Shown here one piece after another: positions 43,456 to 52,526 of a stretch of 64,000 nt of DNA. The stretch's first letter is position 1, and every line of letters starts with the position of its first letter. Below the pieces are notes generated by a model. It saw only the letters and a program-made list of their open reading frames with translations. It was not told where the DNA came from and searched no databases. The position numbers and the translations under genes are program-made. The stretch covers positions 1,660,513 to 1,724,512 of the forward strand of contig NZ_JADKSG010000001.1 of NCBI RefSeq assembly GCF_015350805.1, written 5' to 3'. The DNA comes from Herbiconiux sp. VKM Ac-1786 (GTDB lineage Bacteria; Actinomycetota; Actinomycetes; Actinomycetales; Microbacteriaceae).

Positions 43456-45609
43456 ATGGGAATCCAGACTTCGCTGGACGCCGTCCGCGACGCCGAGCAC
43501 ATCGTCGACGCGCTGCGCCTGGCCGACGACCTGGCCTTCGAGGCCAATCGCGACCAGGGTGCGCGCACCATCCGCATCCTGTCCGCGGCCCTCCGCGACG
43601 ACGACCAGCTCGTCGCCATCGCCGCCACGCACGCCCTCGCGCAGGTCTTCGACGAGCAGGCCGACCGGGCCCTGTCGCAGCTGCTCTCGAGCGAGCGCCC
43701 CTTCCTGCGCGAGCACGCGGCGTGGGCGATCGGCTCGCGCATCCCCCGGCTCGACGCCATCGGCCGGCTGATCGCCATGGTGGTCGGCGGCGGCTTCGGT
43801 GGGATGCTCGCCCAGCGCACCCTCGAGCAGTGGGCGTTCCCCGTCCCCGAGAACATCGCCATCGGTCTCGAGGGCGCCCTGCTCGGGGTGCGCGGCAGCG
43901 AGGAGCGCTACCGCCTCGTCGAGACCCTCGGCCTCGTGCGCGGACGGATCGCCACGCGCCCCCTGCTCACCATCGCGGCCGACGAGACCGAGGACGAGCA
44001 GGTGCGCGTCGCCGCCGTCTCCGCCCTCGGGCAGCGCCGCGACGAGGCCGCGACGGCCGAGATCCGCGCCTTCCTCGACGGCCTGACCGCGGGCGGCGGT
44101 TACCTCGCCGACGTCGCGCGGCTCGGCCTCGTCGACCTCGCGGGCGGCACCGCCGTGCGCGAGGAGCCGCACGACGACCTCACCGTCGCCCAGCTCTTCC
44201 TGCACGCCGACATCGACGCAGACCTCAGCCACGCCGGTTCCGGCGACAACGGCGGCATCGCGACCCTGCTCGTGCGCCTCGGCGACGCCCTCGTCGACGA
44301 GGGCTCCGAGCGGCGGGTCGAGCGGGTCATCACGATGTCGCGCGGTTCGGTGCAGGGCGCGGTCGAGAGCGTGGCCTCGATCCGGGCGACCACCGAGGGG
44401 CACGTCTACGGCCGCATCCCGCTGCTCAGCGCCCCCGTGAACAGCGCCTCGGCGTGGCCGCTGCGGGTGGCGGCCCGGCGGGGCATCCGTCGCATGCTGC
44501 GTGCCGCCGGCGGGGTCGACCTGCTGCACCTGCGCATGGCCGACGTGGGCTCGCTGGCCGCGGCCGACGTGGCGCGCGAGCTCGACGTGCCGGTGGTGTT
44601 CACGGTCGCGCCCGACCCGCACGCCGTCATCCGCTCGATGGACCTCGCGGGCCAGCTGACCCGCGCCAACTTCGGCGAGGTCGACGAGAACGAGCACTTC
44701 TGGTTCCGCACCCGGCTGGTGCAGCGGCTCGCCTCGAACGCCGCGCACAGCGTGCTCTTCCCGCGGCCGCAGCTCGAGAAGGACATGCGGGAGCTCGTCG
44801 GCATCGACGTCACCTCGCACCCCGAGCGCCACACGGTCGTGCCCGAGGGCATCGACCTCGGCGTGGTCGACCGCGGGGTCGCCGAGGCCGCCGCGCTCGC
44901 CTCCGGGCTGCCGGCCTCGCCCGCGCTGGCCGAGCTCTCGGCGCTGCTCGAGGGGCTTCCGGATGCGCGGCGGGGCCTGCCCCTGCTGGTGAGCGTCGGG
45001 CGCTTCCACCGGGTGAAGGGCATGGCGTCGATCGTCGAGGCGTGGGCCACCGGTCCGCTCCGCGACCAGGCGAACCTGCTGCTGATCGGCGGCGACCTCG
45101 AGAACCCCTCGGTCGACGAGCGGGAGCAGCTCGCACTGATGGACGAGCTGGTGCCGGCCGCGCTGCGGCTGGAGCACGGGCTGCTGCTGCCGGGGCACCG
45201 GCCGAACGACACCGTGGCCCGCTGGGTCGCGGCGGCGCGCTTCGGCGTGCCGGGGCTCGCCACCCCGCGCGGCGTCTACGTCTGCGGCAGCGTGAAGGAG
45301 GAGTTCGGCATCGCGCTGCTGGAGGCGATGGCCTCCGGGCTCCTCGTCGTGGCACCCGACGGCGGCGGGCCGGCGACCTACGTGGAGCGCGGGGTCACGG
45401 GCATCCTGACGCAGACCTGGAACGTCTCGTCGCTCGCCCTGGCGATGTGGGACGCGTTCGCGCTCGCGCAGTCGGGCACGAACCCCGGGCAGGCGGAGGC
45501 CTCGCGGGCGACCGTCGAACGCAGCTTCACGGTCGAGGCGATGGCCGACTCGCTGGTCGGGGTCTACGACGGCGTGCACGTCGAGTACTCGGCGGCGGGC
45601 GTCGCATGA
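43456..45609 (+). CDS. HEAT-repeat protein fused to a GT4-type glycosyltransferase
   Basis: A 717-residue two-part protein. Residues about 1-235 are helical repeats of the HEAT type (RTIRILSAALRDDDQLVAIAATHALAQVFD, SSERPFLREHAAWAIGS, LVRGRIATRPLLTIAADETEDEQVRVAAVSALGQ). Residues about 300-700 form a GT-B glycosyltransferase: VDLLHLRMADVGSLAAADVARELDVPVVFTVAPDPH, VVPEGIDL, LLVSVGRFHRVKGMASIVEAW and EEFGIALLEAMASGLLVVAPDGGGPATYVERGVTGIL with the E-x7-E motif. GGGAGG precedes the ATG; a TAGGAT -10 lies at 43387-43392. Its stop overlaps the next glycosyltransferase ATG by 4 bases. Confidence 0.85.
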   Translation: MGIQTSLDAVRDAEHIVDALRLADDLAFEANRDQGARTIRILSAALRDDDQLVAIAATHALAQVFDEQADRALSQLLSSERPFLREHAAWAIGSRIPRLDAIGRLIAMVVGGGFGGMLAQRTLEQWAFPVPENIAIGLEGALLGVRGSEERYRLVETLGLVRGRIATRPLLTIAADETEDEQVRVAAVSALGQRRDEAATAEIRAFLDGLTAGGGYLADVARLGLVDLAGGTAVREEPHDDLTVAQLFLHADIDADLSHAGSGDNGGIATLLVRLGDALVDEGSERRVERVITMSRGSVQGAVESVASIRATTEGHVYGRIPLLSAPVNSASAWPLRVAARRGIRRMLRAAGGVDLLHLRMADVGSLAAADVARELDVPVVFTVAPDPHAVIRSMDLAGQLTRANFGEVDENEHFWFRTRLVQRLASNAAHSVLFPRPQLEKDMRELVGIDVTSHPERHTVVPEGIDLGVVDRGVAEAAALASGLPASPALAELSALLEGLPDARRGLPLLVSVGRFHRVKGMASIVEAWATGPLRDQANLLLIGGDLENPSVDEREQLALMDELVPAALRLEHGLLLPGHRPNDTVARWVAAARFGVPGLATPRGVYVCGSVKEEFGIALLEAMASGLLVVAPDGGGPATYVERGVTGILTQTWNVSSLALAMWDAFALAQSGTNPGQAEASRATVERSFTVEAMADSLVGVYDGVHVEYSAAGVA

Positions 45610-46961
45610 CGCTGCTGATCATCAGCCCCGACTACGCCTCGCACCTGCTGCCGCTCGCGACCCTCGGCACCGCGTGGCAGGCGGCCGGCGAACGGGTCGT
45701 CGTCGCGACCGGGCCGGCGACGGATGCGATCGTGCGCTCGTTCGGCTTCGAGCGCGTCGAGCTGCAGCTCGGCAAGGGGTCGAACCCGGGCGTGATCCGG
45801 GCGGAGGAGCAGCCTGCGGGGGAGGATGACGCGCTGCGCGGCTTCTTCGACGCGACTCGGCGCGGCATGGTCGCCGCGCTGTCGTTCCAGGCCTCGGCGC
45901 GGCTGTCGGATCTGATGTGGGAGCCGGTGCGCACCGCGCGGCGGGTGCAGGAGGTGGTCGCGGCCGTGGCGCCCGACCGCATCCTCGTCGACCATCTCGC
46001 GTTCAGCGCCCGGCTGGCGCTGGTGGCGGCGGGGATCCCGCACGTGGACGTGGTGCTCGGGCATCCGTCGGCCCTGCCCGTGCCCGGATCGGGAGAGGTG
46101 TACGGGTTCCCGCCGGCCTGGCCTTCCGTGTTCTCGTCGTCGCTGCTGTCTTCTGAGCTGCAGGATCTGCGGGCGCTCTGCGAGCAGGTCGACGCGAACT
46201 TCACCGCCGAGTGGAACGCCGCGCTGCGGGAGCTGAACCCGTCGGCACCGCCCGCGTCGAGCGCCTTCGAGGAGCACGGCCAGACGCTGCTGTTCAACTA
46301 CCCCGTCGAGCTGGCGGACGCCGGCCGCCGGGCCCTCTACCCCGCCTCGTCGTTCATCGGCTCGTCCGTGCGCTCGGAGGACGCGGACGAGGTCAGGGCG
46401 GTGGAGGCGTGGATCGCGTCGTCGCCCGAGCCGATCGTGTACGTCAGCTTCGGCAGCTTCCTCTCGGTGCGCGACGACGTGCTGGCGCGGGTCGTCTCGG
46501 CGCTGCGGTCGCTCGCCGCCACGACCCCGCTGCGGGTCGCGCTGGCCGTCGGCTCGGCCGACCGCGCGGTGCTCGGGGAGCTGCCGTCGTCGTGGCTGGT
46601 GCAGGAGTTCCTGCCGCAGGTCGCGCTGCTCGGGGCGGCCGCCGCCGCCGTCACCCACGGCGGCAACAACAGCGTCACCGAGGCGATGACCGCCGGGGTG
46701 CCCTTGCTCGTGCTGCCGTTCTCGACCGACCAGTTCGCGGGGGCCGCCGCCCTCGTCGACGCGGGGTTCGCGCGGGCGCTCGACCCGAACGCGGCGACGC
46801 CGTCCGCGCTCGCGGAGGCGCTCGCCGCGCTGCTGCCGCTCGCCCCCGAACCCGCCGCGCGCCTCGCTGCGCTGTCGGCGTCGCTCCGCGCGGCGCCGGG
46901 CCCGGCGCGGGCGAGGGCGGCAGCATCCGCCGCCCCGCCCCTCGTGACCCCGCCGCACTGA
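45606..46961 (+). CDS. Glycosyltransferase, GT1/MGT-like (UDP-sugar dependent)
   Basis: A 451-residue GT-B enzyme. N-terminal acceptor half begins LLIISPDYASHLLPLATLGTAWQAAGERVVVATG; the donor half has PIVYVSFGSFLSVRDD and THGGNNSVTEAMTAGVPLLVLPFSTDQFAGA, the nucleotide-sugar motif of UDP-glycosyltransferases. Such enzymes glycosylate lipids, macrolides or sugars; the coupled HEAT-GT partner suggests a common glycoconjugate. Coupled by ATGA overlap. The C-terminal Ala-rich stretch is probably disordered. Confidence 0.9.
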   Translation: MTLLIISPDYASHLLPLATLGTAWQAAGERVVVATGPATDAIVRSFGFERVELQLGKGSNPGVIRAEEQPAGEDDALRGFFDATRRGMVAALSFQASARLSDLMWEPVRTARRVQEVVAAVAPDRILVDHLAFSARLALVAAGIPHVDVVLGHPSALPVPGSGEVYGFPPAWPSVFSSSLLSSELQDLRALCEQVDANFTAEWNAALRELNPSAPPASSAFEEHGQTLLFNYPVELADAGRRALYPASSFIGSSVRSEDADEVRAVEAWIASSPEPIVYVSFGSFLSVRDDVLARVVSALRSLAATTPLRVALAVGSADRAVLGELPSSWLVQEFLPQVALLGAAAAAVTHGGNNSVTEAMTAGVPLLVLPFSTDQFAGAAALVDAGFARALDPNAATPSALAEALAALLPLAPEPAARLAALSASLRAAPGPARARAAASAAPPLVTPPH

Positions 46962-46979
46962 TCGACTAGCGTCGAGCCC

Positions 46980-47528
46980 ATGATCGACGTGACCTTCCCG
47001 CGCGACCTCCTCTTCACCGGCGCGCTGTTCGGCCTGGTCGCCTTCGTCTGGGCGGGGTGGGCGCACGAACGCCCGCCGCGGGGCGTGCTCTGGCGGGTCG
47101 TGCTGGTCGTGATCCAGGCCGCGGGGCTCGCGCTCCTCGGCATCGGCCTGCCGCCGCTCCTCCGGAACTGGGACGCGCCCTCGGCGCTCGTCTCGGGCTC
47201 GCCCGCCCTCGTCTGGTACATCGTCGTCGCGTGGATCGAGGTCGTCGTCATCGCCGCCGTCGCCGTGTGGCTGATGCGCACGAAGCGCGCCGAGCTGGTC
47301 GCGGCCCCGGCGATGGTCGTCGTCGGGATCCATTTCGTGCCGCTCGCCGTCGTGTTCGGTCAGCCGATCCTGATCGTCGCCGCCGTGCTGCTCACCGCAG
47401 TCGGCGTGGTCGCGTTCTTCCTGCCGCGTCGGGTCGCGGCCCCCAGCTTCTGGTGCGGCGTGCTGGGCGGCCCGGTCTTCCTCGCGGTCGGCGCGACGCC
47501 CCTCGTGGCCGGGCTGGGCGCGATCTGA
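46980..47528 (+). CDS. Small integral membrane protein of unknown function
   Basis: A 182-residue protein with about six hydrophobic helices (LLFTGALFGLVAFVWAGWA, VVLVVIQAAGLALLGIGLP, VWYIVVAWIEVVVIAAVAVWLM, AMVVVGIHFVPLAVVFGQPILIVAAVLLTAVGVVAFFL and a final segment). The IHFVPLA stretch resembles DUF6609/YmfE-like small membrane proteins but I cannot assign it. Leaderless start predicted: TAGCGT (46967-46972) lies 7 bases before the ATG, with no ribosome site. Confidence 0.75.
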   Translation: MIDVTFPRDLLFTGALFGLVAFVWAGWAHERPPRGVLWRVVLVVIQAAGLALLGIGLPPLLRNWDAPSALVSGSPALVWYIVVAWIEVVVIAAVAVWLMRTKRAELVAAPAMVVVGIHFVPLAVVFGQPILIVAAVLLTAVGVVAFFLPRRVAAPSFWCGVLGGPVFLAVGATPLVAGLGAI

Positions 47529-47574
47529 CGGGAGCCCGTCGCCGGGGTGGGGCGGGCGGCGTACGGTGGGCCAC

Positions 47575-48492
47575 ATGAGCCCCACCAGCAGCGACGACGC
47601 CCGCGACCAGTACAGCTTCGACAACCCCGTGACGCGGTACGCGCGGGTCGAGCCGCCGCTGCAGCACCAGCCCGAGCCCGGCGTGCAGGGCCCGATGCAG
47701 CCGGTGCCCGACCTCGGCGAGGAGAGCTACCGCGGGCTCGGCCGGCTCGTCGGCCGCAAGGCGCTGATCACGGGCGGCGACTCGGGCATCGGCGGCGCCG
47801 TGGCGATCGCGTTCGCGCGCGAGGGCGCCGACGTCGCCATCTCCTACCTCCCCGACGAAGAAGCGGATGCCCGCCACGTCCTCGAGCTCGTCGAGGCCGC
47901 CGGGCGCCGCGGTGTCGGCCTGCCGGGCGACATCACCGACGCGGCGCACTGCCGGCAGCTCGTCGCGGACGCGGTGGAGCAGCTCGGCGGCCTCGACATC
48001 CTGGTCAACAACGCGGGCAAGCAGATCGCGGTCGACCGGCTCGAGGACCTCTCCGACGAGCAGTTCGAGCAGACCTTCCGCACCAACGTCTTCGCCAACT
48101 TCTGGATCACCAAGGCCGCCCTGCCGCACCTGCCGGCCGGAGCATCCATCATCAGCACCGCGTCGCTCGAGGCCTACCAGCCCTCACCCGAGCGGGTCGA
48201 CTACGCCGCCACGAAGGCCGCCATCAACAACCTCTCGAAGGGGCTGGCGCAGCAGCTGGCGCCGCGGGGCATCCGCGTGAACGTCGTGGCACCGGGCCCG
48301 ACCTGGACCGCACTGCAGGTCTCGGGCGGCGTCAGCGACGAGCAGATGACGGCCTTCGACGACGAGAGCACCTACCAGCGCGCCGGTCAGCCGGCCGAGC
48401 TCGCGCCCGCCTACGTCTTCCTCGCCTCGGCCGAGTCGAGCTACGTCTCGGGCGAGACCCTCAACGTCAACGGCGCGATGCCCACCCCCTGA
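47575..48492 (+). CDS. SDR family oxidoreductase (YhdF/YghA, general-stress 39-like)
   Basis: A 305-residue SDR with the long N-terminal extension of the YghA/GSP39 branch: YSFDNPVTRYARVEPPLQHQPEPGVQGPM before the Rossmann fold. Cofactor motif ALITGGDSGIGGAVA, NNAGKQ, the active-site Ser in ISTASLEAYQP, then DYAATKAAI supplying Tyr and Lys, and the closing ETLNVNGAM. ATG 47575 chosen over a GTG three codons earlier because TACGGT (47562-47567) lies 7 bases before it. Stress-induced aldehyde or sugar reductases are typical for the branch; substrate unknown. Converges with the MFS gene. Confidence 0.9.
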   Translation: MSPTSSDDARDQYSFDNPVTRYARVEPPLQHQPEPGVQGPMQPVPDLGEESYRGLGRLVGRKALITGGDSGIGGAVAIAFAREGADVAISYLPDEEADARHVLELVEAAGRRGVGLPGDITDAAHCRQLVADAVEQLGGLDILVNNAGKQIAVDRLEDLSDEQFEQTFRTNVFANFWITKAALPHLPAGASIISTASLEAYQPSPERVDYAATKAAINNLSKGLAQQLAPRGIRVNVVAPGPTWTALQVSGGVSDEQMTAFDDESTYQRAGQPAELAPAYVFLASAESSYVSGETLNVNGAMPTP

Positions 48493-48572
48493 GCGGATGC
48501 TCCCCGCACTCCTCGGGGCCTTCGAGCCCGTGACGAGGTCGGCGCCCGCGAGGCGTGCGCGAACCGGCCGGG

Positions 48573-49937
48573 TCAGCGGGGGAGGGGGCCGCGGGGCGGG
48601 GTCGAGGCCGCCAGCTCGACCGGCGTGAGCGCCTCGAGCGAGCGGCCGCGCGTCTCGGGGCCGAGCGCGGTGGCCGCGAAGCCGACGGCGCAGGCCGCGA
48701 TGACGAACAGCGCCACGAGCCACGACGCCCCCGAGGCCGCCGCCACCAGCGCCACCGCGATCAGCGGTGTGAGGCCGCCCGAGAGCGCGCCGGCGACCTC
48801 GCGGCTGAACGCGAGGCCGGTGAAGCGGGCCCGGGCGGTGAACAGCTCGGAGAAGTAGGCGCCCTGCGGCCCGAACATCGCACCGACGCCCACGCCGAGA
48901 CTGACGACGACGGCGAGGGTGATGCCGAGCGGCGATCGGGTGCCGTCGATGATCGCGAAGTAGGGGAAGACGAACAGGGCCGAGAAGCCGATGCCGAACA
49001 GCACCACGGGCTTCCGGCCGACGCGGTCGGAGAGCGCGCCGAACAGCGGCAGCGTGATCATCGTCGCGAAGGTGGCCGCCGTCACGGCGATCGGGCCGAC
49101 GGAGTTCGCCAGCTTCAGGGTGCCGACGAGGTACGCGGTGAGGAAGGTGAGGTTCACGTAGGCGAGCACGTTCTGCGGCGTCTGCGCCCCGATGAGCACG
49201 AGCGCCGCCTTCTTCTCGAAGCGGAAGACCGAGCCGATCGGCGCCGCCTTGACGGTCGGCTGGGCGGCCGCCCGCTCCTGCGCCTCGAGGAAGGCCGGGC
49301 TCTCGGCGAGCTTCAGCCGGATGAACAGCGCCACCGCGATCACCACGACGCTCGCCGCGAACGGGATGCGCCAGCCCCAGCTGAGGAAGTCGTCCTCGGG
49401 CAGCTGCGTCACGAGCGCGAACGCCCCCGACGCGAGCAGCAGTCCGAGGTAGACGCCGACCGCCGGCCACGCCCCCTGCAGCCCGCGCGAGCGCGCCGGG
49501 GCGCTCTCGACCGAGAGGATCGCGGCCCCGCCGAACTCGGCGCCCGCCCCGATGCCCTGCACCGCCCGCAGCAGCACGAGGATGATCGGCGCCCAGACGC
49601 CCACCTGCTCGTAGGTCGGCACGAACGCCATGGCGACCGTCGACACCCCCATCACCAGCAGCGTGATGACGAGCACGTTCTTGCGGCCGACCGTGTCGCC
49701 CAGCCGTCCGAAGATCAGCCCGCCGAGCGGCCGGATGAAGTAGCCCACGGCGAGCGTCGCGAAGGCCGCGAGGGTCGCCACCGTCGGATCGGCGTCGGTG
49801 AAGATGATCCGGTTGAACACCAGCGCGGCGGCCGTGCCGTAGAGGTAGAAGTCGTACCACTCCAGCGCCGACCCCACGAGCGCGGCGGCCGCCACCCGCC
49901 GGTTCACGCCCGTCGTCGTCACCTCAGCCCGCGACAT
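48573..49937 (-). CDS. MFS transporter, metabolite:H+ symporter (MHS) family
   Basis: A 454-residue twelve-helix transporter. The N-terminal ALVGSALEWYDFYLYGTAAALVFNRIIF is the MHS signature, followed by motif A in FGRLGDTVGRKNVL and again in FGALSDRVGRKPVV, and GAGAEFGGAAILSVE. Known members carry carboxylates, shikimate, betaines or other organic acids. It is the last gene of the enolase/ABC operon and its ATG lies inside the ATPase gene (14-base overlap, GAGGAGG upstream), so a substrate related to that importer is likely. Confidence 0.9.
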   Translation of the reverse strand: MSRAEVTTTGVNRRVAAAALVGSALEWYDFYLYGTAAALVFNRIIFTDADPTVATLAAFATLAVGYFIRPLGGLIFGRLGDTVGRKNVLVITLLVMGVSTVAMAFVPTYEQVGVWAPIILVLLRAVQGIGAGAEFGGAAILSVESAPARSRGLQGAWPAVGVYLGLLLASGAFALVTQLPEDDFLSWGWRIPFAASVVVIAVALFIRLKLAESPAFLEAQERAAAQPTVKAAPIGSVFRFEKKAALVLIGAQTPQNVLAYVNLTFLTAYLVGTLKLANSVGPIAVTAATFATMITLPLFGALSDRVGRKPVVLFGIGFSALFVFPYFAIIDGTRSPLGITLAVVVSLGVGVGAMFGPQGAYFSELFTARARFTGLAFSREVAGALSGGLTPLIAVALVAAASGASWLVALFVIAACAVGFAATALGPETRGRSLEALTPVELAASTPPRGPLPR

Positions 49938-51498
49938 CGATGCCCTCCTCCTCGCCGACCGGCCCCGCCTCCGCCCCGTGCGAATGGATCAGCCGGATGA
50001 TCTCCTGGCTCATGCTGTCGTACTCGTGGGTGTTCGTGCGCTCACCGGTGATGGCGAAGCGGTCCATCACGGCGATCCGGTCGGCCAGGGTGATCATCTC
50101 GGCGAGGTCGCTCGAGATCAGCAGGATCGCCATGCCCTCGTCGGCGAGCCGCCAGATCAGCTCGTAGAACGACCGCTTCGTGCGCAGGTCGATGCCGATC
50201 GTCGGTTCGTCGATGATCAGGATGCGCGGCGAGGCCGCGAGCCACTTCGCCAGCGAGACCTTCTGCTGGTTGCCGCCCGAGAGCCGCCCGGCCAGCTGGC
50301 TCTGCGACGAGATGCGGATGTCGAGGTCGTCGACGAAGCGCGCCACCAGCTCGCGTTCGCGCCGGGCGCTGATCAGCCCCGGCCCGCGCTGCAGCTCGGG
50401 CCACACCGTCACGGCGATGTTCCGCGTGATGCTCTGCTCGAGGAAGACGCCCTCCTCCTTGCGGTTCTCGGTCACGTAGCCGATGCGATGCCGGTGCAGC
50501 GCCTGACGCACCGAGCGGATGCGCGCCGGCACCCCCTCGACCCGCAGCTCTCCCGCGGTGATCCGCTCCAGGCCCACGATCGCGCGGGCGAGCTCGGTGC
50601 GGCCGGCGCCGACCAGGCCGTACAGGCCGACGATCTCGCCGGGACGCACGCTGAGCGACACCCCGTGGTGCCCGGCGGTCGTCGTCACCGACGACAGCTC
50701 CAGCGCGGGGGCCTCGCTCCGGGGTGCCGGCCGCGAGGGCACGGTGAGCGAGCCGAGCGCCCGCCCCACCATCGTGTCGACGATCTCGTCGTGCGAGTGC
50801 GCCGACAGCGGCTGGGACTCCAGCACCGAGCGGCCGTCGCGGAGCACGGTGACCGTGTCGCAGTGCGCGTAGACCTCCTCGAGCTTGTGGCTGACGAACA
50901 GGATCGCGGCCCCCTCGTCGCGCAGCCGGTCGACCACGCGGAACAGCCGGTCGCTCTCGGCGCCGCTGATCGACGCGGTCGGCTCGTCGAGCAGCAGCAC
51001 CCGGGTCTCGGTGAACAGCGCCCGGGCGATCTCGACGAGCTGCATCTGGGCCGACGAGAGCTCGGCGATCGGCGTCGCGGGGTCGAGGTCGACCTCGAGC
51101 TGCGCGAGGCAGGCCGCCGCCTCGTCATGGGCGCGGGCCCAGTCGATGCGGCCCGCCCGCCGGGGCATGCGGCCGAGCACGATGTTCTCGGCCACGGTGA
51201 ACCCGCGGATGACGTTCCGCTCCTGATGCACCACGCCGATCCCGGCGTCGCGGGCGGCGGCCGGATCGGTGAGCTGGACCTCGGCGAGGCGGCCGTCGGC
51301 GCCCGGCAGCAGGATGCGTCCGCCGTCGGGCCGGTGCACGCCCGTGAGCGCCTTGATCAGCGTCGACTTGCCGGCGCCGTTCTCGCCGAGCAGCGCGTGC
51401 ACCGAGCCGGGCAGCATCGTCAGCGACACCTCGTCGAGCGCCTTCACGCCGGGGAAGGACTTCGAGATCGTGCGGGCCTCGAGGGCGGGGACGGTCAT
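49924..51498 (-). CDS. Sugar ABC transporter ATP-binding protein, RbsA/MglA type (second system)
   Basis: A 524-residue double ATPase. First domain: Walker A GENGAGKST, signature ELSSAQMQ, Walker B VLLLDEPTASI. Second domain: GLVGAGRTELARAIVG in place of Walker A, LSGGNQQKVSLAKWL and IIDEPTIGIDLRTK, plus the family's IGYVTENRKEEGVF segment. Overlaps the upstream permease stop by 4 bases and the MFS ATG by 14. It energises the two permeases of this operon, which probably form a heterodimer. Confidence 0.95.
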   Translation of the reverse strand: MTVPALEARTISKSFPGVKALDEVSLTMLPGSVHALLGENGAGKSTLIKALTGVHRPDGGRILLPGADGRLAEVQLTDPAAARDAGIGVVHQERNVIRGFTVAENIVLGRMPRRAGRIDWARAHDEAAACLAQLEVDLDPATPIAELSSAQMQLVEIARALFTETRVLLLDEPTASISGAESDRLFRVVDRLRDEGAAILFVSHKLEEVYAHCDTVTVLRDGRSVLESQPLSAHSHDEIVDTMVGRALGSLTVPSRPAPRSEAPALELSSVTTTAGHHGVSLSVRPGEIVGLYGLVGAGRTELARAIVGLERITAGELRVEGVPARIRSVRQALHRHRIGYVTENRKEEGVFLEQSITRNIAVTVWPELQRGPGLISARRERELVARFVDDLDIRISSQSQLAGRLSGGNQQKVSLAKWLAASPRILIIDEPTIGIDLRTKRSFYELIWRLADEGMAILLISSDLAEMITLADRIAVMDRFAITGERTNTHEYDSMSQEIIRLIHSHGAEAGPVGEEEGIDVAG

Positions 51499-52526
51499 CG
51501 GGCGGCCTCCAGGGTGTCGGTGGCGGGAGCATCCTGAGCCCGGGCGGCGCCGCGCCGCCGCTCGGCGCGCACCTGCCGCACGCGGTCGAGGGCGACGGTG
51601 CCGAGCACCACGGCGCCGATCACGAAGTTGACCCAGGCGGGCGCGAGCTGGAACTCGGCGCGCGCGGTGTCGACGAGCCGCACGACCGTGGCGGCGAGCA
51701 CCGTGCCGAGCACGGCGACCGTGCCACCGGTCAGCGCGACGCCGCCGATGATCGGGGCGGCGAAGCTCGGCAGCAGCCAGTCGCCGCCGACGCTCTGGTT
51801 CACCCCGGGCAGAGCGGCGAGGCTGACCAGCGCGGCGACGCCGCAGAGCAGGCCGGAGGCGGTGTGGGCGAGCACGACGCTGCGGTCGTTGGAGATGCCG
51901 AGCAGCCGGGCCGCCTCGGGGTTGTCGCCGCTCGCGAGCAGCCGGCGGCCCGACCGGGTGTACCGGAACGCCAAGGCGACGACCACCGCGACCGCGACGG
52001 CGGCGAGGAAGATCAGCGGAACGCCGAGCACGGTGGCCCGGCCCACGGCGGCGAGCGGCTGCCAGTTGTCGGCCGAGACGGTGCGCGTGCCGACGAGGGC
52101 GTACTGGGCGCCGAGCAGGATGGTCATGGTCGCCAGCGTCACGATGAAGCCGTTGATGCGGGTGAGCACCACGAGCCAGCCGTTGGCGAGTCCGGCCAGG
52201 GCGCCCACCACGAGCGGCACGAGCGCCCCGATCAGCGGCGGCACGCCGACGTCGGCCATCAGCACGGCCGCGAGGGCCGCGGCCACCCCGCCGATGGCGC
52301 CGACCGCGAGGTTCAGCTGGCCGACGGCGACCGTGATCATCTGCGCCAGGCCGATCAGGATGGGCACGGCCAGGAACTGGAAGAAGGTGCGGATGCCGAC
52401 GGGGGAGAAGAGGTCTCCGCCCGAGGCGATGCCGAGCAGCACGGTGCCGGCGACGACGATGGCGATCAGGGTGATGCTCTGCGACCGCAGCACCGGGCGG
52501 CGGCCGGAGCGGCGCACGCGGCTCAT
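51495..52526 (-). CDS. Sugar ABC transporter permease, RbsC type (second system, subunit 2)
   Basis: A 343-residue permease. Visible: LAVPILIGLAQMITVAVGQLNLAVGAIGGV with the conserved GQLNLAVGAIGG motif, NGWLVVLTRINGFIVTLATMTILLGAQYALVG, and the late LLASGDNPEAARLLGIS loop. ATG overlaps the preceding permease stop by 4 bases. An Arg/Ala-rich tail ends the protein. It pairs with the neighbouring permease. Confidence 0.93.
   Translation of the reverse strand: MSRVRRSGRRPVLRSQSITLIAIVVAGTVLLGIASGGDLFSPVGIRTFFQFLAVPILIGLAQMITVAVGQLNLAVGAIGGVAAALAAVLMADVGVPPLIGALVPLVVGALAGLANGWLVVLTRINGFIVTLATMTILLGAQYALVGTRTVSADNWQPLAAVGRATVLGVPLIFLAAVAVAVVVALAFRYTRSGRRLLASGDNPEAARLLGISNDRSVVLAHTASGLLCGVAALVSLAALPGVNQSVGGDWLLPSFAAPIIGGVALTGGTVAVLGTVLAATVVRLVDTARAEFQLAPAWVNFVIGAVVLGTVALDRVRQVRAERRRGAARAQDAPATDTLEAAR

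Noticed and set aside
43398-45600. GTG at 43398 as an early start of a long frame near the HEAT/glycosyltransferase gene
   Set aside because: It is out of frame with that gene; it only extends a shadow that later coincides with the second glycosyltransferase frame. The TAGGAT box there more likely starts a short leader to ATG 43456.
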